Shown: positions 33,453 to 43,188, counted from the stretch's first letter. The stretch: 57,706 nucleotides of DNA from Comamonadaceae bacterium (GCA_027488115.1 JAIYCG010000046.1:1-57706), one strand, 5' to 3'. Translations and numbers: made by a program. Notes: generated from the sequence alone by a model not told the origin.

Positions 33453-34658
33453 ATGCGTAATCATGCAGTTCAAAATGCAATTAATGAAATGACAAAAGCC
33501 CGACATGGGGGTGACTATGCCGCCATATTTCAAGGGAAAACCTTAGCCTTTAAATTTACCAAAATAAGGGAGGACGCAAACGATTTGAACGAGACAAGTC
33601 AGGAATTGGGAGAAGCAATGACCCCAGTCGTAGAAGCCGTGGCTGACAGTCCTATCGTGCGAACAATCATGGAAATAGGCAGCCTTATAAAAGCTGGTGG
33701 CAAATTGCTTCTTGACGGATTACGCGTAGCCTTCAAAAAATTGATAGAACTTTTCGACAGCTTGCGCGAAGCTTTGGAGGCGGCATTTGCGCCACTATGC
33801 GCAGCTTTCGATTTGGTTCTTGAAACCGCAATCAATTTCTTGATCGACATTCTCCCCAACGCATTCATTGAATTTGTCAAGGGAGTCATTGCTGCTCTTA
33901 TGCCATTTGTGGGACAAATAGTGGCATGTGGCAAGATGCTGGTATCGGTCGGAAAATTTGTAGCACAAGCAGTTGAACACTATGGTTTGGCCCGCGCGGC
34001 TCTTGCCATAGATGCCACTAACCGTTTTTCTACTGCTGCTCGTGATGCAATTATGCAAATCCTGAACGCTGAGTTGCGTCGAACGGGTGCTACCGCTTTA
34101 ATGGATACGGCCAACGCTGGAACTTCAGTTGCAGGTTTGGTTTGGACGGGCAATGTGGCAGGAACAGTGGTGGGCATCGCTACCGCATTGGCTAAGCTTT
34201 GTATCAAGATGGCAGATGTTCTCTCTGATCTGCGAGTGATGCGGGCAGGGAATGCGCTGTTGGCAAAAATGAAACAGGACCCGCGTCGAGATGTCAATCC
34301 TGCGGAACTTTTTAATGCGGCACCTATTTTAGGTTGTGTCTATCTTGCTGTCGCTACGCAGAGTAGCCTCATAGCAAATACTGGTTTCCTTGATTCATGG
34401 AAAGTAAAAGCAACGATGACCGATGCTGGATGGATGAGTGCTTACGAAGCTAAGGCGAAGGAGCTCAGTCCACTTCGGTTAACAGCCATGAGGATGTGCG
34501 CAAATAGCCGACTTGAACTTACTGACACTCCAAACACAGGCATTCTTTTTGACTTTGATTTGAAAGATGAAGTTACCTCAAGAATCAGTGACGCAGTCAG
34601 TGGTCAGGCAATGGACGTGATTGGTTCAACCGTTGCAAATCGTTTAATGCCGACTTGA
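33453..34658 (+). CDS. Hydrophobic helical protein (401 aa) at the T6SS 3' border, unknown; candidate effector
   Basis: Not a family I recognise. It has no signal peptide. The first ~60 residues are polar and helical. Residues ~70-270 hold several long hydrophobic or amphipathic helices (LIKAGGKLLLDGLRVAFKKL, FIEFVKGVIAALMPFVGQIV, VAGLVWTGNVAGTVVGIATA). The C-terminal ~130 residues are mixed. Its DNA looks richer in A/T than the core T6SS genes and it uses codons such as TTA and ATA more freely, hinting at separate acquisition. A good Shine-Dalgarno (AGGAG, ~33442) precedes ATG 33453. It lies 32 bases after tssA in the same direction. The helical pattern recalls pore-forming or membrane-inserting proteins, but this is only resemblance; no immunity partner is adjacent. 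Confidence 0.7.
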   Translation: MRNHAVQNAINEMTKARHGGDYAAIFQGKTLAFKFTKIREDANDLNETSQELGEAMTPVVEAVADSPIVRTIMEIGSLIKAGGKLLLDGLRVAFKKLIELFDSLREALEAAFAPLCAAFDLVLETAINFLIDILPNAFIEFVKGVIAALMPFVGQIVACGKMLVSVGKFVAQAVEHYGLARAALAIDATNRFSTAARDAIMQILNAELRRTGATALMDTANAGTSVAGLVWTGNVAGTVVGIATALAKLCIKMADVLSDLRVMRAGNALLAKMKQDPRRDVNPAELFNAAPILGCVYLAVATQSSLIANTGFLDSWKVKATMTDAGWMSAYEAKAKELSPLRLTAMRMCANSRLELTDTPNTGILFDFDLKDEVTSRISDAVSGQAMDVIGSTVANRLMPT

Positions 34659-34670
34659 TTCTTCAGTTGA

Positions 34671-34729
34671 AGAACCCCAATTTAGGTCATTGAAAAGAGG
34701 ATGACTTGGTTACTTTCATATGGGGTTCT
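34671..34729. repeat. Inverted repeat AGAACCCCA/TGGGGTTCT after the 401-aa gene
   Basis: A 9-bp perfect inverted repeat at 34671-34679 and 34721-34729 is separated by 41 bases. It lies just after the end of the T6SS island. There is no T-run, so it is a poor terminator. It may be a relic of the GGGGT-type repeat family found nearby. Confidence 0.4.
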
Positions 34730-34766
34730 CTGGGTAATATCAATTCTGACGGTTACCTGCATTCAA

Positions 34767-34793
34767 AAATTAATGTTGATCTGACCCCAATTT
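34767..34793. repeat. Half copy of the GGGGTCAGA repeat element
   Basis: AAATTAATGTTGATCTGACC and the following CCCAATTT match the right end of the hairpin element at 2414-2440 over ~25 bases, differing at one position. No matching left arm is present nearby, so this is a single REP-like unit or a truncated element. It sits between the T6SS border gene and uvrA. Confidence 0.75.
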
Positions 34794-34844
34794 AAAATTT
34801 AGCAAGCCTAGAATGTTGGGCCTCCACCTTCTAAGCTTGCATCT

Positions 34845-37800
34845 ATGTCCAACGGTTTTATCAAGATTCGCGGTGCTCGTCAGCACAACCTCAAAAACAT
34901 TGATTTGGACATTCGCACGGGGGAGTTGACCGTGGTGACTGGGCCCAGTGGGTCGGGCAAGTCGAGTTTGGTGTTTGATACTTTGTACGCCGAAGGACAG
35001 CGGCGTTATGTGGAGACGTTCAGCGCTTATGCGCGGCAGTTTTTAGACCGCATGGACAAGCCTGCCGTGGACAAGGTGGAAGGCGTGCCACCGGCCATTG
35101 CCATTGACCAAACCAATCCAGTCAGAAGCTCGCGCTCCACCGTGGGCACCATGACGGAACTCAACGACCATTTGAAGTTGTTGTTCGCTCGACTGGGACA
35201 TCTGCACGACCGTGAGACCGCAAGGCCAGTGAAGCACGATACGCCTGAGTCTATTTATGCGGAGTTGGTCAAAAGAGCCGAAGCTGCGGGCGATCCGCGT
35301 TTGGTGTTGACGTTTCCTGTGGAGTTGCCAGGTAACACAACGGCTGAACAAGTAGAGCAGTGGTTGTCGGCCAGTGGCTTTACCAAGGTGCAAGCTGAGC
35401 GGGAAGTGGCCACGCCTTCAGGGCCGCGCAAGGTGTTGGATGTGGTGGCGGACAGGTTCAGGTTGGGAAGTTCGGAGAAGGCGAGGGTGGTGGAGGCCAT
35501 TGAGGTGGCGCTGAAGAGAGGTGGGAGACTGAATGTTTATGTGGTTGAGGAAGGTGCTCAATTGGGGTCAGAGCCAAAAAAAGTGGATTCGCCCTCTTCG
35601 GGCTCTCCCAATTTATTTGGATCTGACCCCAATTCATCCAGCATGTGGCGATTCTCGGCGGGGCTGCATTGTCCTGAAAGTGATTTGCGGTATCCCGAGC
35701 CGTTGCCTTCGATGTTCTCGTTCAACTCGGCGGTGGGGGCTTGCGAAACATGTCGGGGTTTTGGACGCGTCATTGGTGTCGCTTTTGGTTTGGTCATTCC
35801 CAACGACAAGCTCACCCTTAGGGCTGGCGCCATCAAGACCATTCAAACACCTGCCTGGAAAGACGCGCAAGACGACCTGATGCGGCACGCCGAAGCCGCA
35901 GGCATTCCGCGCGACACACCATGGTTCAAGCTGACAGCCGAACAACAAAAGTGGGTGATCGAAGGCTCGCCCAATTGGAACGGCAAATGGAACCAGCAGT
36001 GGTACGGCGTGCACCGCTTCTTTGGCTATCTAGAAAGCAAAGCCTACAAGATGCACATCCGTGTGCTCTTGTCCAAATACCGCAGCTACACCGAATGTGG
36101 TTCGTGTGGGGGTGCCAGACTTAAAACCGACAGCCTCATCTGGCGCATTGGCAGTGCAGAGGATGCCAACGCCACATTGCCCAAAGAAAAACGTTTCATG
36201 CCCAAAGGCGTTAAGTGGACACGCCAACAACTTGAAGCATTGCCCGGCCTCAGTCTGCACGATTTGATGATCATGCCCATCGACAAACTGCGAAACTTTT
36301 TCGATCGCATGTCGGCCACGGCCATTCAAGAAAACAGCCAAGACGGCGAAGCGCAAGCCCTCAAGCTTTTGCTAGAAGAAATTACCAATCGTCTCAAATA
36401 CTTGTGCGACGTGGGCATTGGCTACCTCACGCTAGACCGCCAAAGCCGCACCCTTAGCGGTGGTGAAGTACAGCGCATCAACCTCACCACGGCCTTGGGC
36501 ACCTCGCTGGTTAACACGCTCTTTGTGTTGGACGAGCCCAGCATTGGCCTGCACCCACGCGACATGAACCGCATCACGCAAGCCATGCACCGACTGCGTG
36601 ACGCAGGAAATACCTTGGTCGTTGTAGAACATGACCCCGCCGTGATGTTGGCCGCAGACCGCATGATCGACATGGGCCCCGGCCCTGGCGAGAAGGGCGG
36701 CCACATTGTGTTTGATGGCAGCACGCAAGATTTAAAAAATGCCAGCACCCTCACGGGTGATTACCTGGGTGGCCGCAAGCAAGTGGGCATGGGCTTCAAG
36801 CGCATGGTGACCGACAACACGCCGCGCCTCATCTTGGAAGGTGCTAAAGAGCACAACCTCAAAAACGTTTCGATAGATTTTCCGTTGCAGCGTTTGGTGT
36901 GCGTCACCGGCGTCAGCGGCTCGGGCAAGTCAAGCTTGATTCAAGACGTGTTGGCCCCCGCATTGCTCAGGCACTTTGGCAAGAGCACCGAAACACCTGG
37001 CGCGCACGATCGCTTGTTGGGCGCCGATCATTTAAGCGATGTGGTGTTTGTTGATCAATCACCCATCGGCAAAACTGCGCGCTCCAATCCTGTGAGTTAT
37101 GTCGGTGCATGGGATGCACTGAGAGAAATTTTTGCAGTCGCACCACTGTCCAAACAGCGCGGCTATACATCCTCCAAATTCAGTTTCAACAGCGGCGACG
37201 GCCGTTGCCCCACTTGCGGCGGATCGGGATTTGAACACGTAGAAATGCAATTCTTAAGCGACGTGTACTTGCGTTGCCCCGACTGCGATGGCAAGCGTTA
37301 CCGTCCTGAAATTTTAGAAATTACCATTGAACGCCAAGCCATTGGCGATTTGCGGGTGCGGCATTTGAACGTTGCAGATGTGCTGGACCTGACGGTCAGC
37401 GAAGCGGCCGTCTTGTTTGCGCAAGACCGCGACGTGATTCGTGCGTTGCAGCCCATTGTGGATGTGGGCCTTGAGTATGTGAAGTTGGGTCAACCCGTGC
37501 CAACCTTGTCGGGTGGTGAAGCACAGCGCTTGAAACTGGCGGGCTTTTTGGCAGGTGCTGCAAAGACAGCCTCCTCGTCCAAGCAATCCTTGGCAAAAAA
37601 GGGCACTTTGTTCTTGTTCGACGAACCCACCACTGGTTTGCACTTTGACGACATTGCCAAGCTGATGCGCGCATTGCGCAAGTTGTTAGAAGGCGGCCAT
37701 TCACTCATTGTGATTGAGCACAACTTAGATGTGATCAGAGCCAGCGACTGGTTGATTGACTTGGGGCCAGAAGGCGGTGATGCAGGCGGCTATGTGGTGG

Positions 37801-40661
37801 CCGAGGGCATGCCAGAAGATGTTCGCAACCATGCAACATCGCATACTGCATTGGCGCTGCGTGAGTATGCGCAAGCCATGGGCGAGTTGGGTGGCATTTT
37901 GCAAGTTGCTGAAGCACCCAAGCAAGCGCTAGCCAAAGTGGTCCGAAAACAAACCGCAGAAGACAACAGCATTCGCATCGTCAATGCCAAAGAACACAAC
38001 CTCAAAAACTTGAGCGTTAACATTCCGCGTGGCCAATTCAATGTCATCACCGGCGTCAGTGGCTCGGGCAAATCAACATTGGCCTTTGACATTTTGTTCA
38101 ACGAAGGCCAGCGTAGATACCTCGAAAGTTTGAACGCCTACGCGCGCAGCATTGTGCAACCCGCAGGTCGTCCTGAAGTGGACGCGGTGTACGGCATTCC
38201 GCCCACGGTGGCCATTGAACAGCGTTTGTCACGTGGCGGTAGAAAAAGTACCGTCGGCACCACCACCGAGGTTTGGCATTTCTTAAGGCTGCTTTACGTC
38301 AAGCTAGGCACGCAACACTGCGTGCACGACAACGCTGCTGTGGCGCCGCAAACACCCGACAGCATTGCGGCACAGTTGCTCAAAAACTTCAAAGGTCAGC
38401 TCATTGGTTTGCTGGCGCCTTTGGTGATGAACCGCAAAGGTGTTTACACCGAACTGGCCGAATGGGCTCGTCCCCGTGGCTACACGCATTTGCGAGTGGA
38501 TGGCAATTTCTTGCCCACCCAAAACTTCCCGCGCATTGACCGCTTCAAAGAGCACACCATTGAGCTGCCTGTGGCCAGCCTCAAAATCAGTGCCGATCAA
38601 GAAAAGCAACTCAGAGAAGCGCTGACCAAAACACTCGAGCTAGGCAAAGGCGTGGTGCATGTTTTGAGCGATTTGAAGGGCCTGCAAGAAGCCATGGAAG
38701 CCACCGAAGCTACGGCACACATTGGCAAGTTGCAAGTGTTTTCAACACTGCGCGCTTGCCCCGTTTGCAGCACGTCCTACAACGAACTCGATCCCCGCCT
38801 GTTCAGTTACAACAGCAAACACGGCTGGTGCCCCGAGTGCGTGGGCACGGGCGTCAAGCTGACCAAAGACCAACGCAAAGTGTTTGACGATTCGATCAGA
38901 GACGACGATCAAAAAGGCCGAGAGCAAAGCTTTGCCGAACCCGAAATTGAAGACTTGATTGAACAAGTGTGCCCGCATTGCGAAGGCACTCGCCTCAACC
39001 AAACTGCACGGCACGTGAAGTTCACAGCGCAGCTGTTGCCCATCACCGACATTGCTAGCATGAGCGTGACCGATGTGCGCAAGTGGGTTCAAAGCTTGGC
39101 CAAAGCCAACGAACTGTCGCAGCGCGAACAAGACATTGCGCGCGACCTCTTGCCCGAGATTGAAAGCCGTTTGGAATTCTTGGAAGAAGTGGGCTTGGGC
39201 TACCTTACCCTAGACCGCGGCGCACCCACTCTCAGTGGCGGTGAAGCGCAGCGCATCCGATTGGCCGCCCAACTGGGCAGCAACTTGCAAGGCGTGTGCT
39301 ACGTACTCGATGAGCCCACCATTGGTTTGCACGCACGCGACAATCAAATATTGTTGAACGCTTTGCACAAGCTAGGCGACAAAGGCAACACGCTGGTGGT
39401 GGTGGAGCACGACGAAGACACCATACGAAGAGCCGACCACATCATCGACATTGGCCCCAGTGCAGGTAAGCGTGGTGGCAAGTTGGTGGCGCAGGGCAGT
39501 GTCAAAGACATCACCGATGCGGCCGATTCGCAGACAGGCAAATACCTGCTGCACGCTATGAAGCATCCTTTGCAAACACGCCGTAACATGTCTGAGACTT
39601 TGAAATGGTTAGAACTTAAAGGTGCCAACCTGCACAACTTGCAAAACGTCAACGTAGAAATTCCACTGCAACGATTGGTGGCCGTCACGGGCGTCAGCGG
39701 CTCGGGCAAATCAACCTTGGCCCGCGACGTATTGCTGGCCAACGTGCAAACACACGTTAGTCAACGCAGCACCAAAGCAGGCAGAGACGAACAAGAGGCC
39801 GGCAAGTTCCCAACCCTCACAGGCTGCACAGAGCTCAAAGGCTTCGAAGCCGTCGACCGCGTATTGGAAGTAGACCAAACCCCCATCGGCAAAACTCCCC
39901 GCAGTTGCCCCGCCACCTACATCGGTTTCTGGGACACGATTAGAAAACTCTTCGCCGAAACTTTAGAGGCCAAAGCCCGTGGTTATGCAGCAGGCAGGTT
40001 CAGTTTCAACACAGGCGAGGGCCGATGCCACACCTGCGAAGGCCAAGGCCTCAGAACCATCGAGATGAGTTTCTTGCCCGATGTGAAGGTGCCCTGCGAA
40101 GCCTGCCGTGGCGCACGCTTCAACCCCGAAACCTTGGCCGTCACCTGGCGCGGCAAAAGCATTGGCGACGTGCTCACCATGGAAGTGGACGAAGCCGTTA
40201 GCTTCTTCGAAACCATGCCTTCCATTGCGCATCCCCTGCAACTTTTAAAAGACGTCGGTTTGGGGTACCTCACACTTGGACAGCCAAGTCCAACCCTCAG
40301 CGGTGGCGAAGCACAGCGCATCAAATTGGTCACGGAACTGACCAAGGTGAGAGACGAAGTGGGCAAGCGCGGCAACAAAGCGCCGCACACCTTGTATGTG
40401 CTGGACGAGCCCACGGTGGGCTTGCACATGGCCGATGTCGACAAACTCATTCATGTGCTGCACCGCTTGGTCAACGCGGGTCACAGCGTGTTGGTGATTG
40501 AGCACGACCTCGATGTGATTGCCGAAGCCGATTGGATCATTGACCTGGGCCCAGACGGGGGCAAGGCGGGTGGCCAAGTGGTGGCCAGTGCAAGTCCGGA
40601 AGACGTGGTTCGTTTGGGTACGCACACCGGCAAAGCTTTGGAGGCTGTTCTGGCCAGATAA
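34845..40661 (+). CDS. uvrA: Double-length UvrA excinuclease subunit (two fused UvrA units)
   Basis: The 1938-aa product is about twice the usual ~940. It scans DNA for bulky lesions and loads UvrB in nucleotide-excision repair. Four ABC modules are present. Walker A motifs lie near residues 31, 689, 1069 and 1615 (GPSGSGKSS, then three GVSGSGKS). LSGGE signatures lie near 537, 887, 1462 and 1817. Each half thus has two ATPase sites and UvrA-type zinc modules (for example CPTCGGSG with CPDCDGKR, CHTCEGQG with CEACRGAR). In the first half the first CxxC is CPES, losing one ligand. Residues ~239-264 come from an inserted repeat element. ATG 34845 has no clear Shine-Dalgarno. Such tandem UvrA proteins are known in some Burkholderiales. 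Confidence 0.93.
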   Translation: MSNGFIKIRGARQHNLKNIDLDIRTGELTVVTGPSGSGKSSLVFDTLYAEGQRRYVETFSAYARQFLDRMDKPAVDKVEGVPPAIAIDQTNPVRSSRSTVGTMTELNDHLKLLFARLGHLHDRETARPVKHDTPESIYAELVKRAEAAGDPRLVLTFPVELPGNTTAEQVEQWLSASGFTKVQAEREVATPSGPRKVLDVVADRFRLGSSEKARVVEAIEVALKRGGRLNVYVVEEGAQLGSEPKKVDSPSSGSPNLFGSDPNSSSMWRFSAGLHCPESDLRYPEPLPSMFSFNSAVGACETCRGFGRVIGVAFGLVIPNDKLTLRAGAIKTIQTPAWKDAQDDLMRHAEAAGIPRDTPWFKLTAEQQKWVIEGSPNWNGKWNQQWYGVHRFFGYLESKAYKMHIRVLLSKYRSYTECGSCGGARLKTDSLIWRIGSAEDANATLPKEKRFMPKGVKWTRQQLEALPGLSLHDLMIMPIDKLRNFFDRMSATAIQENSQDGEAQALKLLLEEITNRLKYLCDVGIGYLTLDRQSRTLSGGEVQRINLTTALGTSLVNTLFVLDEPSIGLHPRDMNRITQAMHRLRDAGNTLVVVEHDPAVMLAADRMIDMGPGPGEKGGHIVFDGSTQDLKNASTLTGDYLGGRKQVGMGFKRMVTDNTPRLILEGAKEHNLKNVSIDFPLQRLVCVTGVSGSGKSSLIQDVLAPALLRHFGKSTETPGAHDRLLGADHLSDVVFVDQSPIGKTARSNPVSYVGAWDALREIFAVAPLSKQRGYTSSKFSFNSGDGRCPTCGGSGFEHVEMQFLSDVYLRCPDCDGKRYRPEILEITIERQAIGDLRVRHLNVADVLDLTVSEAAVLFAQDRDVIRALQPIVDVGLEYVKLGQPVPTLSGGEAQRLKLAGFLAGAAKTASSSKQSLAKKGTLFLFDEPTTGLHFDDIAKLMRALRKLLEGGHSLIVIEHNLDVIRASDWLIDLGPEGGDAGGYVVAEGMPEDVRNHATSHTALALREYAQAMGELGGILQVAEAPKQALAKVVRKQTAEDNSIRIVNAKEHNLKNLSVNIPRGQFNVITGVSGSGKSTLAFDILFNEGQRRYLESLNAYARSIVQPAGRPEVDAVYGIPPTVAIEQRLSRGGRKSTVGTTTEVWHFLRLLYVKLGTQHCVHDNAAVAPQTPDSIAAQLLKNFKGQLIGLLAPLVMNRKGVYTELAEWARPRGYTHLRVDGNFLPTQNFPRIDRFKEHTIELPVASLKISADQEKQLREALTKTLELGKGVVHVLSDLKGLQEAMEATEATAHIGKLQVFSTLRACPVCSTSYNELDPRLFSYNSKHGWCPECVGTGVKLTKDQRKVFDDSIRDDDQKGREQSFAEPEIEDLIEQVCPHCEGTRLNQTARHVKFTAQLLPITDIASMSVTDVRKWVQSLAKANELSQREQDIARDLLPEIESRLEFLEEVGLGYLTLDRGAPTLSGGEAQRIRLAAQLGSNLQGVCYVLDEPTIGLHARDNQILLNALHKLGDKGNTLVVVEHDEDTIRRADHIIDIGPSAGKRGGKLVAQGSVKDITDAADSQTGKYLLHAMKHPLQTRRNMSETLKWLELKGANLHNLQNVNVEIPLQRLVAVTGVSGSGKSTLARDVLLANVQTHVSQRSTKAGRDEQEAGKFPTLTGCTELKGFEAVDRVLEVDQTPIGKTPRSCPATYIGFWDTIRKLFAETLEAKARGYAAGRFSFNTGEGRCHTCEGQGLRTIEMSFLPDVKVPCEACRGARFNPETLAVTWRGKSIGDVLTMEVDEAVSFFETMPSIAHPLQLLKDVGLGYLTLGQPSPTLSGGEAQRIKLVTELTKVRDEVGKRGNKAPHTLYVLDEPTVGLHMADVDKLIHVLHRLVNAGHSVLVIEHDLDVIAEADWIIDLGPDGGKAGGQVVASASPEDVVRLGTHTGKALEAVLAR
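35560..35634. repeat. GGGGTCAGA repeat element inserted in frame within uvrA
   Basis: Perfect 13-bp inverted ends AATTGGGGTCAGA (35560-35572) and TCTGACCCCAATT (35622-35634) enclose a 75-base element, exactly 25 codons. A small internal hairpin GCCC-TCTTC-GGGC lies inside. It adds LGSEPKKVDSPSSGSPNLF and a few more residues between the first Walker A region and the first zinc module, leaving the frame open. Confidence 0.85.
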
Positions 40662-40697
40662 ACACATGCCACATGCTTGCGGCACTTTCCTTCAAGT

Positions 40698-41987
40698 TCA
40701 ATGCTGTGTCTCTTCACTGGCCGCCATCACCAGCGCCAGTGAAATGCTCAAGGACAACATGGCCCCATAGTAGTTATGGACCATGTTGGTATTGGACAAT
40801 CCGGCAGTGAGGTGCATGAACAAAATGCCCAAGATGCCTTGCGCTGCGCGCGGGTGCGGTTGCCACAACTTGCGGGCCACCAAGGCCATCCCTGTGGCCA
40901 GCACTAACAAACTGATGATGCCCATCAGCCCATGGCTAACCCACGCATCCAAAAATTCGTGGTGCAAGTGCCCCAGTTTTTGCACCTGCACAGAATTGAT
41001 TTCAAGGCCCCACTGTTTGATCATGGCAATGCTGTTCTCTTTGCCATAGCCAAACCAAGGTTGCACTTCAATGGCATCGAGCGCCTTGCTCCACAAAAAC
41101 AAACGCGAGCCTACCGAGGTATTGGCCGCTTCGCTGGGATTGCTTTGGGACATGGCGGCCTCCACCCAGACCTCGGCCAAGCGGTGGAAGATAGCGCTTA
41201 GCCAAGCGGGTTGGACGTATAACATCCAGATGAAACTGCCAAAAACCAAGCACAATGCCAACCAAGTGCGAGGTCGGAAGGTGGACATTTGCAACAAGGT
41301 GCGATTGGATGCGGCCACATAACTCGCCAACGCCATCCAAATCAGCAATCCATAAACGCCTCGGGACTGGCTCAGCACCACCCCCATGCAGCCCATCAAG
41401 ACAGCCAATGCCCAAAATTTGCGTCGAACTGGAGAAAAGACGGGGTCTAACACCATTGGTGCAAGCAAGCAGACCAAAAAACTGAGGCTGACAGCCCAGG
41501 CAATGGCATGCAAGGGCGTTTCACGTCCAAACAAGGCCGTCACGCCCATGCCGATGGCACAAGACAAAGCCAAGGCATCGATCAAATGGGATTTTTGGGA
41601 ACCCATCAGACGGTAAAACGGCGGCCATTTGACCAGGGCTACCGTGGCCATGGCACCCAAGACCAGGCGAAATTCGGCATGTCGGCGGTCCCAGCCGTCG
41701 TGCCAAAAGGCGTGCGGTATGATTCGAATGACAGTAGCCGCCAGACATGCAAAAAGCCAAATTCTGGCTGCTTCTTCTACTGGCGATGGGCTAGAAATGG
41801 CTACATCGCCCGTTAAATGCAAGTCAATATTTGTTCTTTGAATTCGCTCCGCTCGCAAAAATGCCCAAAACCCCATCAAGCAAAGCAGGACCCACGCCAA
41901 GCCACCCAATTTGGTGTTTGTCGGTGCGCTGGCCAAAGTTAGCGCAAAAAGGGCAAATGCAAGAGCAGGAAAAGGGCGGCGCGTCAA
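40698..41987 (-). CDS. O-antigen ligase/polymerase family membrane protein
   Basis: The 429-aa polytopic inner-membrane protein has ~10-12 helices and a large periplasmic loop. The loop contains SRGVYGLLIWMAL (the conserved SRG of the Wzy/WaaL family), then later GSRLFLWSKALDAIEVQPWFGYGKEN and LGHLHHEFLDAWVSHGLMG, the H-x-H-x-E-F/L-D pattern typical of O-antigen ligases (Wzy_C domain). It would join O-polysaccharide to lipid A-core or polymerise units. The start TTG 41987 is weak and no ATG fits the first helix. Its 5' end overlaps the divergent glycosyltransferase frame. It converges with uvrA, 36 bases apart. Confidence 0.82.
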   Translation of the reverse strand: MTRRPFPALAFALFALTLASAPTNTKLGGLAWVLLCLMGFWAFLRAERIQRTNIDLHLTGDVAISSPSPVEEAARIWLFACLAATVIRIIPHAFWHDGWDRRHAEFRLVLGAMATVALVKWPPFYRLMGSQKSHLIDALALSCAIGMGVTALFGRETPLHAIAWAVSLSFLVCLLAPMVLDPVFSPVRRKFWALAVLMGCMGVVLSQSRGVYGLLIWMALASYVAASNRTLLQMSTFRPRTWLALCLVFGSFIWMLYVQPAWLSAIFHRLAEVWVEAAMSQSNPSEAANTSVGSRLFLWSKALDAIEVQPWFGYGKENSIAMIKQWGLEINSVQVQKLGHLHHEFLDAWVSHGLMGIISLLVLATGMALVARKLWQPHPRAAQGILGILFMHLTAGLSNTNMVHNYYGAMLSLSISLALVMAASEETQH

Positions 41988-42048
41988 TGCGGGTTGTTTC
42001 TTTAAACAGCGAACTCAAATTATAGATTGCCGCACATTGACAGCTATC

Positions 42049-43188
42049 GTGTCCCAGATCACATTGTCGGGAGAAAACTCCTCTGAGTCCCTGCCATCCA
42101 ACTTGCATTCGCTTGCTTTGGAAGGCGACGCAACGAACCCATTTTGGGTGGTGGTGCCCACTTACAACCCGGGCCAACAAAACTGGGCCCAATGGTTGCA
42201 GGCGCTGCAATTTCAAAAGCGGCAGCCAGCAAGGGTGGTGGTGGTCGATTCAGGCTCAACAGACGGCAGTTTGGCGTTGACAAAGCAAGCCGTTCAAGAA
42301 GCAGCAGCACGTCAAACACCCCAAACTCCCGAAACACAAACGACCTCCAAGGCCTCAGCCTTCACCCTCTTGCACATCAAGGCGGCTCAGTTTGACCATG
42401 GCGGCACGCGTCAATGGGCTTTGAACCAAGCCTTGCAGGCCCATCCGCAAATAGCGCCCAGTGTGGTGGTGTTCATGACGCAAGATGCCATCTTGGCCCA
42501 GCCTGATGCCTTGGAAAATTTGCTTACCGCCTTTCAAAACGCAAATGTGGCCGCCGTTTATGGCCGCCAGTTGCCCAAACCGCATGCTGATTGGTTGGAA
42601 GCCCACACCCGGCATTTCAATTACCCAGCCCACTCCCGCACCGTCACCCTGCAAGACAAAGACAGCTTGGGCATCAAGGCCTGTTTCTTTTCCAATGCTT
42701 TTGGTGCTTACCGCCTGAAAGCTTTACAAGCTCTGGGCGGGCTGCCTGCTGGGTTGCCATTGGGTGAGGACACCTTCACAGCTGGCAAGCTCTTGCTGTC
42801 AGGTCAATCCCTGCAGTACCAAGCCGATGCAGCCGTTTATCATTCACACCAGTACAACGGCCTACAGGATTTTCAGCGCATGTTTGACACAGGCGTCTTT
42901 CACGCTCAAAACCGATGGCTTTTGCAAAGCTTTGGCCGTGCCGAGGGTGAAGGCTGGCGTCTGATGCGCCACCAGTTCGCCCACTTGCAGTTGCTTGCAA
43001 GTGGCAAACCAGCGACCAACGCTCGACCAGGCTTGGCCCCCAACTTGATGCGTGGCCTGTTTCAGATGGGCTGCACCAACAGCCTGAAGCTGCTGGGTTA
43101 CAAATTGGGTCAATGGCATCGATGGCTTCCCGCCTCAATCAAGCGCCGGCTTAGCATGTCCAAATCTTATTGGCAGCAGCACGCATGA
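42049..43188 (+). CDS. Glycosyltransferase family 2, rhamnosyltransferase-like
   Basis: ~379 aa, cytoplasmic GT-A enzyme. The N-terminal WVVVPTYNPGQQNW and VVVVDSGSTDGSLAL form the nucleotide-sugar fold. VVFMTQDAILAQPDAL holds the TQDA variant seen in RfbF-type rhamnosyltransferases, and FGAYRLKALQALGGLP with GEDTFTAGKLL complete the core. No ATG exists before the core. GTG 42049 is a best guess; TTG 42064 and upstream TTGs are possible. The stop overlaps the next gene (ATGA). It likely adds a sugar to the lipid-linked O-unit. Confidence 0.85.
   Translation: MSQITLSGENSSESLPSNLHSLALEGDATNPFWVVVPTYNPGQQNWAQWLQALQFQKRQPARVVVVDSGSTDGSLALTKQAVQEAAARQTPQTPETQTTSKASAFTLLHIKAAQFDHGGTRQWALNQALQAHPQIAPSVVVFMTQDAILAQPDALENLLTAFQNANVAAVYGRQLPKPHADWLEAHTRHFNYPAHSRTVTLQDKDSLGIKACFFSNAFGAYRLKALQALGGLPAGLPLGEDTFTAGKLLLSGQSLQYQADAAVYHSHQYNGLQDFQRMFDTGVFHAQNRWLLQSFGRAEGEGWRLMRHQFAHLQLLASGKPATNARPGLAPNLMRGLFQMGCTNSLKLLGYKLGQWHRWLPASIKRRLSMSKSYWQQHA

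Noticed and set aside
40665..40684. Possible terminator between uvrA and the O-antigen ligase gene
   Set aside because: The TGCC/GGCA pairing is short and imperfect and no T-run follows in either direction.
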